DNA of 64,000 nucleotides from Melastoma dodecandrum (taxonomy: Eukaryota; Streptophyta; Magnoliopsida; Myrtales; Melastomataceae): assembly GCA_029817715.1 (NCBI GenBank), contig JARUPY010000397.1, positions 3,968,001-4,032,000 of the forward strand, in the 5' to 3' direction. The notes under the pieces are model-generated. The model saw only the letters and a list, made by a program, of their open reading frames with translations, was not told the DNA's origin and did not search any database. Positions 38,319 through 47,004 of the stretch are shown here, one piece after another; positions within the stretch are counted from its first letter, which is position 1; every line of letters starts with the position of its first letter. The translations under genes were made by a program, and so were the position numbers.

Positions 38319-38912
38319 TTAATTCAGTGGAGAGAGGATTGAGATCTTCATATCGTGTTCTATTAGGTTCGGTGTTTGGGGTACATTCTTCGCTTTGAGC
38401 TGGGTGTCAGTTTGAGCGTTTGGGCTAGGGAGCGTTGGATCCGGCGATGATATATTTTCAGAAGGGAAAAAGAAGGAGAGTGCGGCTTGTGTTAATGACA
38501 ATCCAAACCCTCGAGGAGGAGGAGGAGGGGGAGGGGGGAAGTAGGAGGAGGAGGAGGGGGGAAGGAGGGGGAGGAGGGGGTAAGGGGAAAGGAGGAGGGG
38601 GAAGGGGGAAGGGGGAAGGGGAACAGGGAAGGGTAAAGTGGAAAGGGGAACGGATATTACTTGACGACTTTGTACAATATTTATCATTGAATTCGTACTA
38701 AACTGCGAAGATCCTTCGTATTGTAGGAAACAGTGACACCGCTGCGTACGTACTCGACGGAAACTTTCAGGTTTACTTCCTCGTTCAACATCCTTCCCTG
38801 TTTTCTCAGACAAAGGGCTGGGGAGAACATGGGTTGTGTTCGATCCACGTCTCGTCCTTAGTTCAGTTAGGTCCTCAAATACGAAGAGACGTTGGTATAA
38901 TTTTGCCTCCAA
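38319..38912 (-). CDS. Hypothetical proline-rich ORF upstream of the TIR ORF
   Basis: An open frame of 197 codons just upstream of the TIR ORF on the same strand. It is rich in Pro, Ser and Leu, with long proline runs encoded by a polypyrimidine tract. No domain is recognised. It may be an upstream exon of the TIR gene or chance openness caused by biased composition. Confidence 0.25.
   Translation of the reverse strand: MEAKLYQRLFVFEDLTELRTRRGSNTTHVLPSPLSEKTGKDVERGSKPESFRRVRTQRCHCFLQYEGSSQFSTNSMINIVQSRQVISVPLSTLPFPVPLPPSPFPLLLSPYPLLPLLPPSSSSYFPPPPPPPPRGFGLSLTQAALSFFFPSENISSPDPTLPSPNAQTDTQLKAKNVPQTPNLIEHDMKISILSPLN
38512..38658. repeat. Long purine tract with many G runs
   Basis: About 145 bases of the plus strand are almost purely G and A, in runs such as GGAGGAGGAGG and GGGGGAAGGGGGAAGGGGG. 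Such tracts can form quadruplex or triplex DNA, and their lengths usually vary between individuals. Confidence 0.8.
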
Positions 38913-39270
38913 GTGTTCGCCGCCGATATGAAGATCTTTGTAACTCTCTCTTTTAGGCTTGACACAAAGAACCTTCTTCTTCTTCCTCTCTTCTTCTCCT
39001 TATTTTTTTTTCAATTTTAATTTGATTGTCAACATAAGGGTTTGTTTCGAGGATTCAATAATGAATATTTCATTCATTGATTTAATATGAACAACAACGA
39101 ATGACTTATCACTACCTTAAAACAAAACTCAATTGTATTCCAAAGATACATTAACTTATTTTTATTATGTCTCACTTTTGTTCCATAAAATAAAATATTC
39201 TCTGTGGACCTTGAGATTACTGATTTGATAGGAATATCAAATAAAGAAACTTTGAATTGATAGCGCTATC
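38880..39270. repeat. Dispersed repeat block A, copy 2
   Basis: Copy of 35945-36320, beginning abruptly at ATACGAAGAGACG and followed by block C copy 2. With copy 1 it defines a tandem duplication of about 2.9 kb around the TIR ORF. Confidence 0.8.
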
Positions 39271-39399
39271 GGAGAAATAAAGTGAGAATTCATTTCCATC
39301 TGTCATGATACGGTCCACGATAATAATTAATTAAAAAAAAAACATATGTTTGCGCACCATTTCACGAGGAATGGTGGACAAAAATATGTTTGCCTTACT

Positions 39400-39843
39400 A
39401 TTTTCACAGATCACGAGGAAAGAAGAGAAAGAAAGGACTGGATCACCTCCGACGGAGGACTGCCGCGCAGTTCCAGAAAAAGAAGCAGCAACAGCAAAAA
39501 GAAGAATAAGAAGAAGCATATGTTTCCTGCCGTCCCAAAAAACGCAAGCAAACGAAGGATGCAGATCGTGGGCGAGGCTACTGCCCGCCTTTCCTACCGC
39601 AAAACTTGCATCGTATGCCTCATTAACCTTGTCCGGTGGCCCCAAGCCCTGGTGGATACTCGCATGCTGGGTAAAAACCAGGACTGCCCTCGTGGCGAGG
39701 AGGACATTCTTCCCCTAATTCGACAAATATCCCGTCGACTGCCATCACCGTGTCCCTCCCCAGTTTGGACCAATTCCTGAAAGGGAGGAGGAGGAACCCC
39801 AGTCACGTATTCGAGAATAATACTCGCACAACGATAATAAAAC
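39400..39843. repeat. Repeat block C, copy 2
   Basis: Copy of 36480-36885, offset by about 2.92 kb. Similarity ends near 39843, just before the point where copy 1 enters the TIR exon, so this copy has no TIR domain. Confidence 0.8.
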
Positions 39844-40661
39844 CCTCACAAGAATCTCTCAGTTATATATTGATTGGGGGATCTATGAAACTAAACACTC
39901 AGTATGCATGATATATATAAATACTCTATCTTTATTTTATTATTTCATGTGATCCCATGGCATCCCCTACTTGCGGTTAAGATAACGGCTTCGGATATGG
40001 CGAGTTCCCAAAAGGATCGAAAGAAGTCAATTATGGAAGCCGAATACATCGGCTAAACCTAATATATAAAATGGACAAAGCTCGAGAGATCAAATATTTG
40101 ACATTCATAAAAAGTATCCAATAAATTATGATTTCCTTACTGACCAAGGGACAGTGGACATAGTATTCCACCAATCTTGGTGTCGTGTTCTATTAGGTAA
40201 CGTGCAGTTCGAACGAAGTTCGTGAAGTATGTTTCCATTGGTTCTGATTGGTTTGGTGTTTGGGGGTACATTTGTTTGTCTTTCGGTGTTGGAAAATTTT
40301 AACCTTTGGGATCCAAATGATCAGAACGTGGGGTGGGGAACGTGGGACCAGGGATGATGGATGCTAGCGGAATAGGAGAACGGAAAAGGGTAAGTTTGGA
40401 TTAGCGACAGGAGAAATAAAGCATTGTGGTCGTAGGGAGGACGATTCCCAAGAAGAGACGATGATCATCAAACCGAACACCCCCAAAAAAGCAGAGTCAG
40501 TCATATTTAGGGGGGTGTTAACCCTTTTTCTCCAACTCCCCCCACTTCTTCTTTCTTCTTGTCGGAACAAAGCGTCAAATCGGAAGATATCCAGAGACCC
40601 ATGAATAAACCACCACAACCACCACCCACCCTTTTCTGACTTTGACTTGTTTCTTCTCCCC
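39844..40661. other. Region left of the Copia insertion; former upstream part of the 46-kb kinase gene
   Basis: No gene is recognised. Because the Copia element created a TCCCC duplication at 40657-40661 and 46162-46166, DNA ending at 40661 was contiguous with the kinase start codon at 46174 before insertion. It should therefore contain that gene's promoter and most of its 5' leader. Confidence 0.65.
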
Positions 40662-41160
40662 TGTTGTGAAGGAGAAATAAAACAGAAAGAAGAAGAAGGA
40701 GGAGGTGAGTTTGACGGGGAGTGTTGGACTGAAATGAAGCTGGCCCAAGTGAGCGAAGCGATGGCAGCCCAGGATGGTCTATTCTAGGATGGTCTTGAAT
40801 GAAGTCTGATCAGGCCAACCTGTGACAGGATGAGGACAAAAACAACCGCTGCTCAGCTGGTGTCCAAGGTAACTGATACGGATGGCAAACAGCACAACAA
40901 ACTCTGCACCAGAGGAATCGAGAAGAGCGCTGGTTGTTATAACAAAAAGATTTCTCACTATGTATTATATATATGTGGGTGTTGAAACTGTTGGATTTTA
41001 AGAAATGAAGATACAGAAAGCTTTTCTTCTGCAACTTTCTGTCCAGCCCCTCTGTTCTTTTTCTGCTCTTACTTCCTTCTTCTGATTTCTTTTCTTCTGG
41101 CATTTCTGTCTGCCTTTATGGGTTGTAAAGAGCTGACCATCTGTGGGTTAAAGTCCTTCA
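40662..41160 (+). repeat. 5' LTR of the Copia element
   Basis: Starts TGTTGTGAAGGAG and ends AAGTCCTTCA, 499 bp. It contains a TATA-like TATTATATATATG at about 40963, a likely promoter. It matches the 3' LTR at 45663-46161 base for base as far as I can read. Confidence 0.97.
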
Positions 41161-41173
41161 TGGTATCAGAGCC
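41161..41173 (+). other. Primer-binding site
   Basis: TGGTATCAGAGCC follows the 5' LTR directly and matches the usual site complementary to the 3' end of initiator tRNA-Met. Confidence 0.9.
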
Positions 41174-41213
41174 CTAAGTCACGCGACTAACCTGATTCTG
41201 GAGAAAATCTCAG

Positions 41214-44200
41214 ATGGAAGGAAATCTGGAGTCCACGCCCAGCACTGGCTCTGTTCAGAACACACAGCTCCCAGCTTCCATCCCAGCTCCAATACAGATT
41301 CCCTCAGGCTTCTTCTCGTCAACGCTCAAACTCGAGGATGGAAACTATGCTTTGTGGAAAGGGCAGATTCTGGCCGCAATCATTGCCGGAGGATATGAAG
41401 AATTTATTTACGGCACAACTCACCCACCTGAACAATTTCTGGACACACAAATGCAGACAATCAACCCGGCATACAGAATATGGCAGCGAACAGATAAGTC
41501 CGTGATGAGCTTCCTTTTTTCTTCCCTTACTTCTGAACCCTTGAGCCAGGTCGTTTGCTGCAAGTCATCACACGAAGTCTGGGAAAGCCTGCGACAGCGC
41601 TTCGAATCCACCTCAACGACCAGAGTTATCAATCTTCGAATGCAAATGCAGCAGGTTCGCAAGGAAGGGAAACCTATGCAGCATTATTTGAATACGGTAA
41701 AGCTGTTCGCTGACCAATTGAGTGCTATCGGGGAGCCTGTTAAGTACAGAGATTACCTATGGTATTTGCTCGAGGGCTTGCCGGCAGAATATGACCCCAT
41801 AGTCACAGCTGTTTTTAGCAGAGCCGATCAACCGTCAATTGAAGAAGTCCACCAGCTTTTGTTAAACTTTGACCTGCGCTTGGAAAAAAGGCATGTCCCC
41901 GACTCTGTTTTGCCGCAGGTGCAGTTTACACTTGCCTCTTCTGATGCAGGAACGAATCAGCCAAGGCCCTCCTTTTATCAGCCTAGACAGACTACACCTT
42001 CTCCGCCACAGAGACCTAGTAAACCAGAGCCATTTCCACCAGACACCCAAATAAGACCACCTTTCCATAATCATCCTACCAGCTACACACCAAGTGTCCT
42101 TGGGAGACCACCGATTCGCTCTTACCAACATCCATTTCAACCACGGTGGGACACCAGGACAAATTTCAGACCGAAACCTCGCTGTCAAATCTGCTTCAAA
42201 CTGGGACACACTGCCCAGAACTGCTACCAGCGCCTGTCACCCAATTTTTCACCACAAACACATTTCACAACCTTCCAACAGCCTCCACCCTATACACCTG
42301 AATACCAACTTTACCCTGTTCAGTCTGCACCCTTTACACCACAAGCCCATTCTAACGTTACATCATCCTCTCCTCTTGATAATTCGGCTTGGCTTATGGA
42401 TTCTGGCGCCACACATCATGTCACCCCTCATTTGTCTGACCTTTCTGCAATATCTCCATACTCTGGTGAGTCTTCTGTCGTAATTGGGAATGGTAGCAAC
42501 TTAAAAATCGCAAACATAGGACATTCTTCTTTACAAACTGCTCTTCCCTCCTCTCCGCTTCACCTATATAATGTTTTACACACTCCAAAACTTTCTCATC
42601 GCCTTATCAGTGTCTCAAAACTTTGTGCTGACAATAATGTCTTTATCGAATTTCATTCTGACTTGTTCTATGTCAAGGACAAGAGGACAAGCAAGATATT
42701 ACTGCAGGGACCAACTCATCTGGGTCTCTATCAACAATCCCAGCAAACACAACCAACGTCTAGTCAGCCATTATCTGCACATCTGTCCCTAACGACGCTG
42801 AAGGAGACTGATGACTTTCTGTGGCACCTTCGACTTGGTCATCCGAGCACAGAAGTACTACATAAAACAATTCCTAGTTGTAGTCGAACATCTACCTCAC
42901 TTGATCTATGTCAAACTTGTGTCATGAGCAAACACCATCGTCAACCATTTTCTCTATCTACTTCTCATTCCACATTTCCTTTTGCTTTAGTCCACACAGA
43001 TATTTGGGGACCTTCTCCTGTCATTTCCGTTACTGGAGCACGGTATTTTCTTCTTTTCATTGATGATGCAACCCGCTTCACTTGGATTTATCTACTCCAT
43101 TCTAAATCCCAGGCCACAGCAGCATTTGTCCAATTCTTGCAACTTATTAAAACTCAATTTCAAGTTTCCATAAAAACTGTGCGTTCAGATTGGGGAGGTG
43201 AGTATCGCTCCCTCCACCGATTCCTTCTTCAAAATGGTATACATCATCAGATTTCTTGCCCCTATACACCTCAGCAAAACGGACGTGTTGAAAGGAAAAA
43301 TCGCCACATCGTAGAGATGGGTCTGTCCCTTCTGCAATTCTCAAAGGTACCCCTCTCATTCTGGCCTTATGCCTTTCACGAGGCGGTATCATTGATTAAT
43401 CTTCTTCCTTCTCGCAATCTCTCTTATAAGTCTCCTACTGAATTACTCCATCACTCTCCTCCTAACTATTCTCTGCTTCGGGTCTTTGGGTGTCAATGTT
43501 TCCCACTTCTTCGTCCTTTTAATTCACATAAACTGCAGTCTCGATCTATACCATGTGTTCTTCTTGGTCGTAGCTCCTTCCACAAGGGTTATATATGTTT
43601 TGATCCACGTACACATAAAGTTTATGTATCTAGGGATGTTCTATTCTGTGAAAATGTGTTTCCATATAGGTCTGATCATCCTGATGTGGCTGCGGGCGCC
43701 TCAGCTTCTCCTCCCCTCCAATTTGTTCTCAATCCCGGATTACCAGTGGTAGTAAATCCCTCCCCATCGCCTCTTTCTAATTCTGGTAATATTCCTTCCA
43801 TAAGTGAGGCATCAAAATCAGTATCCTCATCTTCTATTCCACATCTTTCTTCGGTTACCATTCCCACTGTGACAGCACAGACCTCTCAGACTGAGCATTC
43901 TGGTCAGACAAATGTTCATCCCATGATCACCAGATCAAAGGCCGGAATCTTTAAGCCAAAAACCTTTACAGCAGCCTTAACCACACCTATTCCTGCAATT
44001 CCTTCACAACCTGTTCCTCATTCAGCTCATTCTTTACCCACTGAACCCGCTACCTTGGCTGAAGCTCTCGTGACTCCTGTCTGGAAAGAGGCAATTGAAA
44101 ACGAGCTTGCTGCACTGCAGAGAAACGAGACGTGGCAACTAGTTCCTTTCACAGGTCAAGAAAAGGTTATTGGATGCAAATGGGTGTTCAAAGTGAAACT

Positions 44201-45788
44201 CAAAAGCAACGGGACCCTGGAGCGATGCAAGGCTCGGCTAGTGGCCAAAGGGTTTCACCAAACAGCTGGTCTTGACTATAAAGAAACATTCAGTCCGGTT
44301 GTGAAGCATCAAACCATTCGGTGTGTTCTTTCTCTAGCAATCTCTCTTGGGTGGAAACTAACTCAGCTTGATGTCCACAATGCCTTTCTCAATGGCGACC
44401 TCGAGGAGACAGTTTTTATGTCTCAACCACCAGGCTGTGTTGATTCCTCCTTTCCCACCCATGTTTGCATGCTTAAGAAGGCTCTGTATGGCCTGAAACA
44501 GAGCCCCCGTGCATGGTACATGAAGCTAAGTAAGTGCCTGCTGCAATGGGGCTATGTTAATGCACAGTCTGATGCGTCACTTTTCTTTAGACACTCTGCT
44601 GCAGGGGTAGTCATTATATTGGTGTATGTTGATGACATAATCGTCACGGGATCTGACTGCAATGAAATCAGGGACTTACTACCTCGTCTGAATACTCAAT
44701 TTGCTCTCAAGGATTTAGGGGAGTTGAGTTATTTTCTGGGGTTTCAGGTAACAAGACATGGGTCATTGCTGCATCTCAATCAGCAGAAATACATTACGGA
44801 CCTTCTTCAAAAGGCTGGCATGGCTGACTGCAAGCCAGTTCAGTCCCCATTGTCTTCTGCAGGAATTTTATCCAGGTATGCCGGGGTACCACTTGCAGAT
44901 CCTTTAGAATACAGAAGCCTGGTGGGGGCCTTACAATATTGTACAAACACACGCCCGGATATTAGCTTTGCTGTAAATAAAGCGTGCCAGTTTTTACAGC
45001 AGCCCACTGATCTCCATTTGAAGGCAGTCAAACGCATATTGCGCTACCTTAAGGGGACACACAGTTATGGTATTATGTTGCGAGCTAGTTCTTCCTTTGA
45101 TGTTTCGTGCTTCACGGACGCCGACTGGGCGAGCTGCCCAGATGATAGGAGAAGCACGGGGGCATACTGCACGTTTGTTGGATCTAATCTGGTATCCTGG
45201 TCTTCTCAAAAGCAACGTGTCGTTTCACGCTCAAGTACGGAGGCAGAGTACCGAGCACTAGCAAATGGAGCAGCAGAAGTTATCTGGGTTCATAAACTAC
45301 TGACTGAACTTCAGGTATCGTTCAAACGGCCATCTATTTTGTACTGTGATAATGTGAGTGCTATACAGGTTGCAGCAAATCCTATACTGCACGCTCGAAC
45401 CAAACACGTGGAGATTGACTACCACTTTGTTCGGGAAAAAGTCCTTGATGGTACTCTGGTGATACTCCATGTCGCTTCTGAAGAACAGTTAGCTGATCCC
45501 CTCACTAAGATAGTTCCTAGTCATAGGTTTGTAACTCTGCGAACCATGCTAACAGTGGGGAAACTACCAACTGTTCCAAATCCTGGTGGAAAATGGTATG
45601 ATGAGGAGGCTGTTGAGGTAGAAGAAGCTGAGTCTGATGGAGGAACTGATTCTCAGGGGGACTGTTGTGAAGGAGAAATAAAACAGAAAGAAGAAGAAGG
45701 AGGAGGTGAGTTTGACGGGGAGTGTTGGACTGAAATGAAGCTGGCCCAAGTGAGCGAAGCGATGGCAGCCCAGGATGGTCTATTCTAG
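41214..45788 (+). CDS. Copia gag-pol polyprotein, intact
   Basis: One ORF of 1524 codons. Order along the protein: gag with a UBN2-type region (about residues 40-215), CCHC zinc knuckle (CQICFKLGHTAQNC, about 324), aspartic protease (WLMDSGATHHV, about 393), pre-integrase zinc region (LWHLRLGHPS, about 538), integrase (HTDIWGPSP, about 594; SCPYTPQQNGRVERKNRH), reverse transcriptase ([12 protein letters not shown], about 1052; YVDDI, about 1137) and RNase H (DADWAS, about 1302; KHVEIDYHFVREKV). No stop or frameshift interrupts it. The last 41 codons lie inside the 3' LTR, so the C terminus is encoded by LTR sequence. ATG at 41214 is the first after the primer site. Confidence 0.96.
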   Translation: MEGNLESTPSTGSVQNTQLPASIPAPIQIPSGFFSSTLKLEDGNYALWKGQILAAIIAGGYEEFIYGTTHPPEQFLDTQMQTINPAYRIWQRTDKSVMSFLFSSLTSEPLSQVVCCKSSHEVWESLRQRFESTSTTRVINLRMQMQQVRKEGKPMQHYLNTVKLFADQLSAIGEPVKYRDYLWYLLEGLPAEYDPIVTAVFSRADQPSIEEVHQLLLNFDLRLEKRHVPDSVLPQVQFTLASSDAGTNQPRPSFYQPRQTTPSPPQRPSKPEPFPPDTQIRPPFHNHPTSYTPSVLGRPPIRSYQHPFQPRWDTRTNFRPKPRCQICFKLGHTAQNCYQRLSPNFSPQTHFTTFQQPPPYTPEYQLYPVQSAPFTPQAHSNVTSSSPLDNSAWLMDSGATHHVTPHLSDLSAISPYSGESSVVIGNGSNLKIANIGHSSLQTALPSSPLHLYNVLHTPKLSHRLISVSKLCADNNVFIEFHSDLFYVKDKRTSKILLQGPTHLGLYQQSQQTQPTSSQPLSAHLSLTTLKETDDFLWHLRLGHPSTEVLHKTIPSCSRTSTSLDLCQTCVMSKHHRQPFSLSTSHSTFPFALVHTDIWGPSPVISVTGARYFLLFIDDATRFTWIYLLHSKSQATAAFVQFLQLIKTQFQVSIKTVRSDWGGEYRSLHRFLLQNGIHHQISCPYTPQQNGRVERKNRHIVEMGLSLLQFSKVPLSFWPYAFHEAVSLINLLPSRNLSYKSPTELLHHSPPNYSLLRVFGCQCFPLLRPFNSHKLQSRSIPCVLLGRSSFHKGYICFDPRTHKVYVSRDVLFCENVFPYRSDHPDVAAGASASPPLQFVLNPGLPVVVNPSPSPLSNSGNIPSISEASKSVSSSSIPHLSSVTIPTVTAQTSQTEHSGQTNVHPMITRSKAGIFKPKTFTAALTTPIPAIPSQPVPHSAHSLPTEPATLAEALVTPVWKEAIENELAALQRNETWQLVPFTGQEKVIGCKWVFKVKLKSNGTLERCKARLVAKGFHQTAGLDYKETFSPVVKHQTIRCVLSLAISLGWKLTQLDVHNAFLNGDLEETVFMSQPPGCVDSSFPTHVCMLKKALYGLKQSPRAWYMKLSKCLLQWGYVNAQSDASLFFRHSAAGVVIILVYVDDIIVTGSDCNEIRDLLPRLNTQFALKDLGELSYFLGFQVTRHGSLLHLNQQKYITDLLQKAGMADCKPVQSPLSSAGILSRYAGVPLADPLEYRSLVGALQYCTNTRPDISFAVNKACQFLQQPTDLHLKAVKRILRYLKGTHSYGIMLRASSSFDVSCFTDADWASCPDDRRSTGAYCTFVGSNLVSWSSQKQRVVSRSSTEAEYRALANGAAEVIWVHKLLTELQVSFKRPSILYCDNVSAIQVAANPILHARTKHVEIDYHFVREKVLDGTLVILHVASEEQLADPLTKIVPSHRFVTLRTMLTVGKLPTVPNPGGKWYDEEAVEVEEAESDGGTDSQGDCCEGEIKQKEEEGGGEFDGECWTEMKLAQVSEAMAAQDGLF
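45654..45662 (+). other. Polypurine tract
   Basis: CAGGGGGAC directly precedes the 3' LTR, the position of the plus-strand primer in reverse transcription. Confidence 0.85.
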
Positions 45789-46161
45789 GATGGTCTTGAA
45801 TGAAGTCTGATCAGGCCAACCTGTGACAGGATGAGGACAAAAACAACCGCTGCTCAGCTGGTGTCCAAGGTAACTGATACGGATGGCAAACAGCACAACA
45901 AACTCTGCACCAGAGGAATCGAGAAGAGCGCTGGTTGTTATAACAAAAAGATTTCTCACTATGTATTATATATATGTGGGTGTTGAAACTGTTGGATTTT
46001 AAGAAATGAAGATACAGAAAGCTTTTCTTCTGCAACTTTCTGTCCAGCCCCTCTGTTCTTTTTCTGCTCTTACTTCCTTCTTCTGATTTCTTTTCTTCTG
46101 GCATTTCTGTCTGCCTTTATGGGTTGTAAAGAGCTGACCATCTGTGGGTTAAAGTCCTTCA
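45663..46161 (+). repeat. 3' LTR of the Copia element
   Basis: 499 bp, same ends and sequence as the 5' LTR. Its promoter points toward the receptor-like kinase start codon 12 bp beyond its end, so LTR-driven transcription of that gene is possible. Confidence 0.97.
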
Positions 46162-46173
46162 TCCCCAAACACC

Positions 46174-47004
46174 ATGTCCATTTCCATCTCCTCACCCCCT
46201 CCTCCCCCTTCTCCTCAGCCCACCCCCCACCACCCCCCTCTAATCCCTTCTCGAGTCCTCACCCCTCTCGCTGCCTCCGTCGCCGCCGCCTTCTCCTGTC
46301 TCCTCCTCCTCTCTTTCCTCCTCCGCAAGCTTTTCCGCCGCAAACCCACCTTCCCCACCTCCTCCTCCCCTTCCCCTTCCCCTTCCCCTCCCCCTCACCG
46401 CTTTTCCCTCTCCCTCCTCCGCCGCTCCACCCGCTCCTTCCACCCCTCCCTCCGCCTCGGCCAGGGCGGCTCCGGCTCCGTCTACTCCACCTGCTCCTCC
46501 TCCTCCGCCTTCCCCTCCCCCCTCGCCGTCAAGCTCATCGACTCTACCTCCCTCCAGGCGGAGCGCGAGTTCCAGAACGAGCTCTTCTTCGCCGGCATCG
46601 TCTCCTCCCCCTACACCCTCCCTGCCCTCAGCTTCTCCTTCAACAAGAAGGGCCGCCGCATGCTCATCGCCTGCCCCCTCATGCCCAACGGCAACCTCCA
46701 GGACGCCCTCCTCCACCGCAAGTGCCCCGAGCTTATGCCTTGGCACAAGCGTTTCACTGTCATCCTGGACGTTGCCAGGGGTATCCAGCACCTGCATTCC
46801 CTTGATCCCCCAGTCATTCATGGCGACGTCAAGCCCAGCAACGTTCTCCTCTATAAGGATTTCTCTGCCAAGATCGGGGATTTCGGTCTAGCCCGGTTGA
46901 AATCCGCGGAGGCTAAAGATGGTGACGTTTCTAATCAGTGTGAGGTGCCTGTTGTGGAGCACGATGCAGCCAAGGAGTGCGTCCGTGTGTTAATGATGAA
47001 ATGA
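46174..47004 (+). CDS. Receptor-like kinase (At4g25390/At5g51770 type), C-terminally truncated
   Basis: ORF of 276 codons. A Pro/Ser-rich N terminus is followed by a membrane segment (LTPLAASVAAAFSCLLLLSF, about residues 29-50), a basic stop-transfer patch (RKLFRRK) and a kinase domain: glycine loop LGQGGSGSVYS, AVKLID with the ATP-site Lys, EREFQNELFFAG, NGNLQDALL, catalytic loop HGDVKPSNVLL (HGD in place of HRD) and DFGLARL. It stops about 35 residues after DFG, before any APE motif, and the next kilobase holds no kinase sequence. The family is normally about twice as long with the full C-lobe, so this is probably a remnant. The 5' leader was split by the Copia element. A very GC- and C-rich 5' coding part contrasts with AT-rich DNA after 46985. 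Confidence 0.8.
   Translation: MSISISSPPPPPSPQPTPHHPPLIPSRVLTPLAASVAAAFSCLLLLSFLLRKLFRRKPTFPTSSSPSPSPSPPPHRFSLSLLRRSTRSFHPSLRLGQGGSGSVYSTCSSSSAFPSPLAVKLIDSTSLQAEREFQNELFFAGIVSSPYTLPALSFSFNKKGRRMLIACPLMPNGNLQDALLHRKCPELMPWHKRFTVILDVARGIQHLHSLDPPVIHGDVKPSNVLLYKDFSAKIGDFGLARLKSAEAKDGDVSNQCEVPVVEHDAAKECVRVLMMK

Larger units (their letters stand above)
40662..46161 (+). mobile_element. Full-length Ty1/Copia retrotransposon, recently inserted
   Basis: 5.5-kb element with 499-bp LTRs at both ends, a 5-bp target duplication (TCCCC), a primer-binding site directly after the 5' LTR, a purine tract before the 3' LTR, and one uninterrupted gag-pol ORF. Domain order protease, integrase, reverse transcriptase, RNase H is that of Copia. 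I find no difference between the LTRs, so insertion was recent and the element may still be autonomous. Confidence 0.97.

Noticed and set aside
46119..46805. 228-codon proline-rich ORF overlapping the kinase start
   Set aside because: It is the shadow frame of the C-rich kinase coding sequence; only the kinase frame shows family motifs.
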